DNA from: an uncultured Deferribacteraceae bacterium
Lineage (GTDB): Bacteria; Chrysiogenota; Deferribacteres; Deferribacterales; Mucispirillaceae
DNA length: 38,428 nucleotides
NCBI GenBank assembly: GCA_947039055.1
Contig: CAMQYB010000001.1
Coordinates: 1-38,428, forward strand
Direction: 5' to 3'
Notes under the pieces: generated by a model
Told to the model about the DNA's origin: nothing
What the model saw: the letters and a program-made list of their open reading frames with translations, nothing else
Database searches by the model: none
Part shown: positions 33,891-38,428 of the stretch, piece after piece
Position numbering within the stretch: the stretch's first letter is position 1
How the letters are laid out: each line of letters begins with the position of its first letter
Program-made: the position numbers and the translations under genes

Positions 33891-33976
33891 TTATTATTAT
33901 GTTGATGTGTTAAAGTGATATACAGTTTGGTGTGGTTAAATTATGTCTATTGTTATTAATTGTGAGGGTCGTGAAA

Positions 33977-33992
33977 TGTTTCACGTGAAACA
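33977..33992. promoter_or_regulatory. parS site 2
   Basis: Perfect TGTTTCACGTGAAACA, 102 bp from site 1. Confidence 0.93.
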
Positions 33993-34081
33993 TTGCTTTA
34001 GTTCATAGGCATAAAAGAAAGGTTTCAGTTTAGGCAGTATTTAAAATTAATAGATAATAAGGTCTTATTATATTGTGGTTA

Positions 34082-34097
34082 TGTTTCACGTGAAACA
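34082..34097. promoter_or_regulatory. parS site 3
   Basis: Perfect TGTTTCACGTGAAACA, 105 bp from site 2. Confidence 0.93.
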
Positions 34098-34192
34098 TTG
34101 TTAAGTTAGTTGTGTTAATGTATTGAGTGATAGAGAAACGCTTAAGTAATAATAGTTTTCCTGTCTGCCTTATGATTACTTTAATATGATAA

Positions 34193-34208
34193 CGTTTCAC
34201 GTGAAACA
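34193..34208. promoter_or_regulatory. parS site 4 (one mismatch)
   Basis: CGTTTCACGTGAAACA: C replaces T at the first base, leaving the central 14-bp palindrome intact. It lies 111 bp from site 3. Confidence 0.85.
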
Positions 34209-34242
34209 TAATCAGTAAGTTATTGGCTTGAAGAAGATATAA

Positions 34243-34258
34243 TGTTTCACGTGAAACA
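34243..34258. promoter_or_regulatory. parS site 5
   Basis: Perfect TGTTTCACGTGAAACA; with flanks it is a 22-bp palindrome (TAATG...CATTA). 50 bp from site 4 and 92 bp before the first mnmG. Confidence 0.93.
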
Positions 34259-34350
34259 TTATATGTATAGTTCGTATGTATATATGGTTTGTATGTGTTG
34301 TGTGTAGTTTAATATGTTATATGTAGTTTGTTTAAATAGAGGTCTCTAAA

Positions 34351-36180
34351 ATGTTTAAGAAGTATGATCTAATAGTGATAGGTGCAGGACATGCAGGTTG
34401 TGAAGCAGCATTAGCATCAGCACGTATGGGTGCGAGTACCTTGCTACTAACTATATCTATTGAGAATGTGGCGTTAATGCCGTGTAATCCAGCGATAGGT
34501 GGCATAGGTAAAGGTAATTTAGTTAAAGATATGGACGCCTTAGGTGGCGAAATGGGATTAAATATAGATGCAACTGGTATACAGTTTAGAATATTAAACA
34601 GAAGTAAAGGTGTAGCTGTGAGAGCAACAAGAGCTCAAGCAGATAAGTATCTTTATAAAGATAGAATGCTTACAACTATATTTGATACACCAAACCTAGA
34701 TTTGAAACAAGGGATTGTTACAGATATTAATATTAATAATAACGAAGTAGAGTCAGTAAGTGTTGCATCAGGTGAACAGTATTTCTGTAAGAAGATAGTT
34801 ATTACAGCTGGAACATTTATTGATGGTCATATATATATCGGTAGTATGAGAATGTCTGCAGGAAGAATGTATGAACCAGCAAGCGTTGCATTAGGCGAGT
34901 CATTAACTAAGTTAGGTCTAAACCATTTCAAGATGAAAACAGATACGCCTGCAAGGATTAGGTTTGATTCTATAGATATCAGTGGACTAGAAGTTCTATC
35001 TTCTGATAGTGGAGATATAACATTTTCTGGAGAGGGTATTAAGAATAATCTAAAGAATATAGATTGTTATCTAACATATACCAATGATGAAACTTGTAGA
35101 ATAGTTGCTGACAATATAAAAGCCTCACAATTATATAGCGGAGAGATTGCTGTAAAAGGCCCAAGATATTGTCCATCTATTGAAGATAAGATCAAGAACT
35201 TTCCAGAGAAAACATCACATAATATAGTTATCGAGCCTGAAAGTTTAGATATGTTTGAGTGTCATATAAATGGTATGTCAACATCTCTTCCGTATGATAT
35301 CCAAGTTGCTGCTTATAGATCTATTAAAGGTTTAGAGAATGCTGTGTTTACAAGACCAGCTTATGCGATAGAGTATAATGTTTACGATCCGAAAGATTTA
35401 CATTACTCTTATGAATCTAAGAAAGTAAAAGGTTTATACCTTGCAGGACAATTAAATGGAACATCAGGATATGAAGAGGCAGCTGTGCAAGGTTTCATGG
35501 CAGGGGTTAATGCCGTTCTGTCTATTGATAATAAAGAACCTTTAATCTTAGGTAGAGATGAAAGTTATATCGGTGTGTTAGGCGATGATATAATAAGTAA
35601 AGGTGTTGATGAGCCTTACAGAATGTTTACATCAAGAGGCGAGTATAGACTTTTATTAAGGGAAGATAGAGCAGAGGCTAGATTGTTACAGTATGGTTAT
35701 GAAAAGTTAGGATTAATAAGAAAAGAAAGATATGATAGGTTTTTAAATGATAGAGAGTTAATAGATTTAGAGATAAGAAGACTTATTAAGTTAAAGGATA
35801 AAGATAAAAATATATCGTATCATGACCTATTAAAAAGACCTGAAGTGTTATATAGAGATATGATTAAAGAGAGTGGTATCGGTGCTGGTAATCTTTCAGA
35901 GAAGTTGATAGATCAGTTAGAGGTAGAGATTAAGTATAAAGGTTATATAGATAAAGAGCAGAAAGAGGTTGAGAAAGCAAGTATCTATGATGATATATTA
36001 GTACCTGATTCTATTAGTTATAAATCAATCCCAGGGCTTAGGTTAGAGTATGCAGAGAAGATTGCATTATTGAAACCTAAAACTTTGAAAGAGATTAGAA
36101 GTATTCCAGGGATTTCTCCATCTGCAATATCGGTTATTGCAATAGAGATATCTAAGATAGTTAAGACAGAAAACATTTAA
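34351..36180 (+). CDS. MnmG (GidA) paralogue 1, divergent copy
   Basis: The 609-residue protein is a full-length member of the MnmG family, the FAD enzyme that works with MnmE on tRNA U34. It has the FAD motif IVIGAGHAGCEAALASA (GAGHAG at 11-16), MPCNPAIGGIGKGNLVKDMD (C45), SKGVAVRATRAQADK, GPRYCPSIEDK with the catalytic Cys (C274), and GTSGYEEAAVQGFMAGVNA. The family C-terminal MnmE/tRNA-binding helices are present. However, the near-invariant KTGTP loop reads KTDTP (D198), and the usual T-H of the TNxxTH motif reads T-C (C249). So binding or catalysis may be altered. It follows the parS cluster and is closely related to the next gene. Confidence 0.9.
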   Translation: MFKKYDLIVIGAGHAGCEAALASARMGASTLLLTISIENVALMPCNPAIGGIGKGNLVKDMDALGGEMGLNIDATGIQFRILNRSKGVAVRATRAQADKYLYKDRMLTTIFDTPNLDLKQGIVTDININNNEVESVSVASGEQYFCKKIVITAGTFIDGHIYIGSMRMSAGRMYEPASVALGESLTKLGLNHFKMKTDTPARIRFDSIDISGLEVLSSDSGDITFSGEGIKNNLKNIDCYLTYTNDETCRIVADNIKASQLYSGEIAVKGPRYCPSIEDKIKNFPEKTSHNIVIEPESLDMFECHINGMSTSLPYDIQVAAYRSIKGLENAVFTRPAYAIEYNVYDPKDLHYSYESKKVKGLYLAGQLNGTSGYEEAAVQGFMAGVNAVLSIDNKEPLILGRDESYIGVLGDDIISKGVDEPYRMFTSRGEYRLLLREDRAEARLLQYGYEKLGLIRKERYDRFLNDRELIDLEIRRLIKLKDKDKNISYHDLLKRPEVLYRDMIKESGIGAGNLSEKLIDQLEVEIKYKGYIDKEQKEVEKASIYDDILVPDSISYKSIPGLRLEYAEKIALLKPKTLKEIRSIPGISPSAISVIAIEISKIVKTENI

Positions 36181-36453
36181 AAGATTATTAGTAGATGATT
36201 TAATTGGCTGATGACTTTTGCTACATGCTTTGGTTAGTTGTTGTTTTCTATTTTAATTAACTAATGATTTTTACTATATGACTTGATCGGCTATAATTGG
36301 TTAAGTCAGTAAGTATTAGAAATAGTATCAATTAAGGATTAATATTGTCTCATTATGTTTTAAGTATAGTAATCGTATAGTAATAGATTTAAGTAAAAGA
36401 TAATTGTAATAAATTAGTTAAATAGTGATAGGTAAATATTAAGGAATTATGAA

Positions 36454-38322
36454 ATGGTAAAGAAAGATATATATGATGTTATAGTGGTTGGTGCAGGTCA
36501 TGCAGGTTGTGAAGCAGCATTGGTATCAGCTAGACGTGGGTTTAGCACGATGCTTATAACTATATCGATCGATAAGATGGCGTATATGAGCTGTAACCCT
36601 GCGATAGGCGGATTAGCTAAAGGTTCATTAGTTAAGGATCTGGACGCTTTAGGCGGCGAAATGGGTAGGAATATAGACGCAACCTTTATACAGTTTCAAT
36701 TATTAAACCAAAGTAAAGGTGTTGCAGCAAGAAGTTCAAGAGCTCAAGCAGATAAACGTAAATATTCAGAGCGAATGAAGAAGAGTATGTTCAGCACAGA
36801 TAATCTAACAGTTAAGCAAGCGATTGTTTCTGATATATTGGTTAATGATAAAGTTGTATACGGTGTAAGAGCTTTATCAGGTGAAGAGTATCATGCAAGA
36901 AAGGTTGTGGTTACGACTGGTACATTTTTGAATGGAAAGATATTTGTTGGTGATAAGAGTTATGAAGGTGGAAGGATGAACGATATATCATCAACACATT
37001 TAGTAAGCTCATTAACATCATTAGGTTTTGATCCTATAAGGTTAAAGACAGGAACACCAGCTAGGGTTGATAAGCGTAGTATAGATTTTGATAAAGTACA
37101 AGCGTATAAGAAAGAAAGTATAAGAAGAGGTTTTTCATTTGAGACAGATGTTTTAGGTGATGATCAGATAGATTGTTTTATAACATATACGTCAGAGACA
37201 ACTCATAAGGTTGTTAGAGATAACACATATAGGTCGCTCTATTTTAATAATAAAGATAAAGCGTTAGGTCCTAGATACTGTCCATCGATGGAAGATAAAG
37301 TATCGAAATTTCCAGATAGAGAACGTCATTTAATTGTACTAGAGGAAGAAGGAATAGGTAGTAATGAGATATATATTAATGGGTTCTCATCATCACTACC
37401 GATAGATGCACAGCTTGCAGCGTATAGAACGATTATAGGGTTAGAGCGAGCAGAGTTTATACGTCCAGCTTATGCGATAGAGTATATAGCGTTTCAGCCG
37501 ACAGTATTGAAGAAGAGTTATGAGACGAAGTTGATAGATGGATTATATTTTGCAGGACAGATTAATGGAACATCAGGATATGAGGAAGCGGCAGTACAAG
37601 GTTTCATGGCTGCGGTTAATGCTACATTGTCGATAGAAGGTAAAGAGGCGTTTATACTTAATAGGGATGAAAGTTATATAGGTGTAATGACAGATGATTT
37701 AACGACTATCGGTGTTGATGAGCCATACCGAATATTTTCATCAAGAGCAGAGCATCGCATGAGATTAAGAGAGGATAATGCAGAGACTAGGTTACTAAAA
37801 TATGGTAAAGATTTAGGGTTAATAACAGATAAAAGATATAGTAGGTTTTTGGATGATTGTGTTGTAGTGAGTAATACAATTGAGAAGTTAAAGGATACAA
37901 AAATAAGGATCTCAGATAAGAATATAGTTGATATAATATCTAAATATAATATAATACTTAGTGAGAGTGTAACAGCGTATGATTTCTTAAAACGTCCTGA
38001 GGCAAGCTATGCTATTTTGGAAGAGATGAACTTAGTTGATCCATTAGGTGCGAAGCTAAAAGAACAGGTTTGGATAGAGATATTTTATGAAGGATACATT
38101 AAGAAAGAAGAGCAAGAAATTGCTAAATCTAATAAGTTAGAGTTTGTTCGAATTCCACAGAGTATAGATTATGGTTCAGTTTCAGGATTAAGGTTAGAAC
38201 AGGTCGAGAAGCTAAAGAGGATTACTCCTGAAAATTTAGGACAAGCGTTACGTATTCCTGGGATGACACATAATGCAATATCGATGTTAGAGATCGCTAT
38301 AGAGAAGATTAAAAAAGTATAA
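36454..38322 (+). CDS. mnmG: MnmG (GidA) paralogue 2, tRNA U34 carboxymethylaminomethyl modification enzyme
   Basis: The 622-residue product has every MnmG landmark: VVGAGHAGCEAALVSA (FAD), MSCNPAIGGLAKGSLVKDLD (C47), SKGVAARSSRAQADKRKY, the intact loop RLKTGTPARVDKRSIDF (G201), TTHKVVRDN, GPRYCPSMEDKVSKFPDRER with the catalytic Cys, NGTSGYEEAAVQGFMAAVNA and RAEHRMRLREDNAETRL. By the KTGTP and TTH motifs it is the more canonical of the two copies and the likelier partner of MnmE. It shares long identical stretches with the gene before it (DALGGEMG, NIDAT, RPAYAIEY, RDESYIGV), pointing to tandem duplication in this lineage. The 273-bp gap between the two has no gene that I can see. Confidence 0.93.
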   Translation: MVKKDIYDVIVVGAGHAGCEAALVSARRGFSTMLITISIDKMAYMSCNPAIGGLAKGSLVKDLDALGGEMGRNIDATFIQFQLLNQSKGVAARSSRAQADKRKYSERMKKSMFSTDNLTVKQAIVSDILVNDKVVYGVRALSGEEYHARKVVVTTGTFLNGKIFVGDKSYEGGRMNDISSTHLVSSLTSLGFDPIRLKTGTPARVDKRSIDFDKVQAYKKESIRRGFSFETDVLGDDQIDCFITYTSETTHKVVRDNTYRSLYFNNKDKALGPRYCPSMEDKVSKFPDRERHLIVLEEEGIGSNEIYINGFSSSLPIDAQLAAYRTIIGLERAEFIRPAYAIEYIAFQPTVLKKSYETKLIDGLYFAGQINGTSGYEEAAVQGFMAAVNATLSIEGKEAFILNRDESYIGVMTDDLTTIGVDEPYRIFSSRAEHRMRLREDNAETRLLKYGKDLGLITDKRYSRFLDDCVVVSNTIEKLKDTKIRISDKNIVDIISKYNIILSESVTAYDFLKRPEASYAILEEMNLVDPLGAKLKEQVWIEIFYEGYIKKEEQEIAKSNKLEFVRIPQSIDYGSVSGLRLEQVEKLKRITPENLGQALRIPGMTHNAISMLEIAIEKIKKV

Positions 38323-38428
38323 TATAGGAAGTACATAGTTTGATAGTAGGTAAAGATATATATGTTGATGACGGTATTGTAGAGAAGATTAAAAAAGTAT
38401 AATAATAGGAAGTACATAGTTTGATAGT
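38301..38428. repeat. Direct duplication of the mnmG 3' end (80-bp step)
   Basis: Bases 38301-38347, which span the last codons and stop of the second mnmG, recur at 38381-38428 with a single extra A (AATATAGG against AATAATAGG). The 33 bp between the copies are unique. The second copy reaches the window edge, so its end is unknown. Confidence 0.85.
38340..38402 (+). other. Tiny open frame, possibly a truncated gene start
   Basis: From TTG 38340, behind AGGAA, a 20-codon frame reads MIVGKDIYVDDGIVEKIKKV and stops within the repeated segment. The phrase GKDIYVDDGIVEKI is faintly like the start of dihydroorotase-type amidohydrolases. It may be the leftover start of the next gene, copied by the local duplication. 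Very uncertain. Confidence 0.2.

Noticed and set aside
33875..34258. Phage or integrative element attachment sites, or regulator operators
   Set aside because: The repeated palindrome equals the parS consensus exactly, and no integrase or mobile gene is in the window.
36181..36453. Promoter and tandem repeats (about 53-bp step) between the two mnmG genes
   Set aside because: Two loosely similar TTTAATT..CTRATGA stretches and a TATAAT at 36292 exist, but with a poor -35 and low similarity; not convincing in such AT-rich DNA.
38169..38417. Minus-strand open frame over the mnmG end
   Set aside because: It is antisense to the conserved mnmG C-terminus and low in complexity.

Overview
The window is AT-rich (roughly 30% GC by eye) bacterial chromosome from a flagellated, Gram-negative-type organism. 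Evidence for the cell type is a P-ring gene (flgI), a signal-peptide-bearing probable outer-membrane beta-barrel protein, and the dnaA-dnaN-recF-gyrB-gyrA replication block. The presence of recF argues against Campylobacterota. The flgI-flgJ-flgM-flgN-flgK-flgL-fliW-csrA order together with the low GC would fit something like Deferribacterota, but that assignment is inference and no 16S gene is present.

Layout. (1) 1-2042: a two-cluster ferredoxin-type DUF362 protein, cut by the window edge, divergent from an IclR-family regulator. (2) 2043-2618: a 576-bp very AT-rich gap with a 19-bp perfect inverted repeat, degenerate 21-bp tandem repeats and a well-formed sigma-54 promoter in front of flgI. 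(3) 2619-12223: late flagellar genes flgI, flgJ (rod-binding domain only), flgM, flgN, flgK, a giant flgL (1454 aa), fliW and csrA. (4) 12220-14395: three genes joined to csrA and to each other by ATGA overlaps (DEDDy 3'-5' exonuclease, formyltransferase-like protein, glycosyltransferase-like protein). This suggests a link between flagellar assembly or post-transcriptional control and surface or flagellin modification. (5) 14432-18253: ridA, marC, a 79-bp tandem repeat array, two small divergent secreted proteins, a GT2 glycosyltransferase and an Lrp/AsnC regulator. (6) 18506-22156: purC, a degenerate PEP-utilising-enzyme homologue that seems to have lost its catalytic His, and a beta-barrel-like exported protein. 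(7) 22322-32108: dnaA, a probable oriC spacer with DnaA boxes, dnaN, recF, gyrB, gyrA, folD. (8) 32259-38428: mnmE with an expanded repeat-rich N-terminus, a spacer with five parS (ParB-binding) sites, two tandem full-length mnmG paralogues, and a short duplication of the second mnmG 3' end at the window edge.

How the genes fit together: FlgM (anti-sigma-28), FlgN (FlgK/FlgL chaperone) and FliW/CsrA (flagellin translation control) regulate assembly of the hook-filament junction made by FlgK and FlgL. The dnaA-gyrA block and the parS cluster mark the origin-proximal, segregation-centromere part of the chromosome. MnmE and MnmG together make the cmnm5U34 wobble modification of tRNA, and folD supplies the one-carbon folates that MnmE-MnmG and formyltransferases use. 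No tRNA, rRNA, CRISPR array, transposase or phage gene was recognised. The most unusual items are the parS cluster lying between the two halves of the tRNA-modification system, the mnmG duplication, the giant FlgL, the repeat-expanded MnmE and the catalytically dead-looking PEP-transferase homologue.
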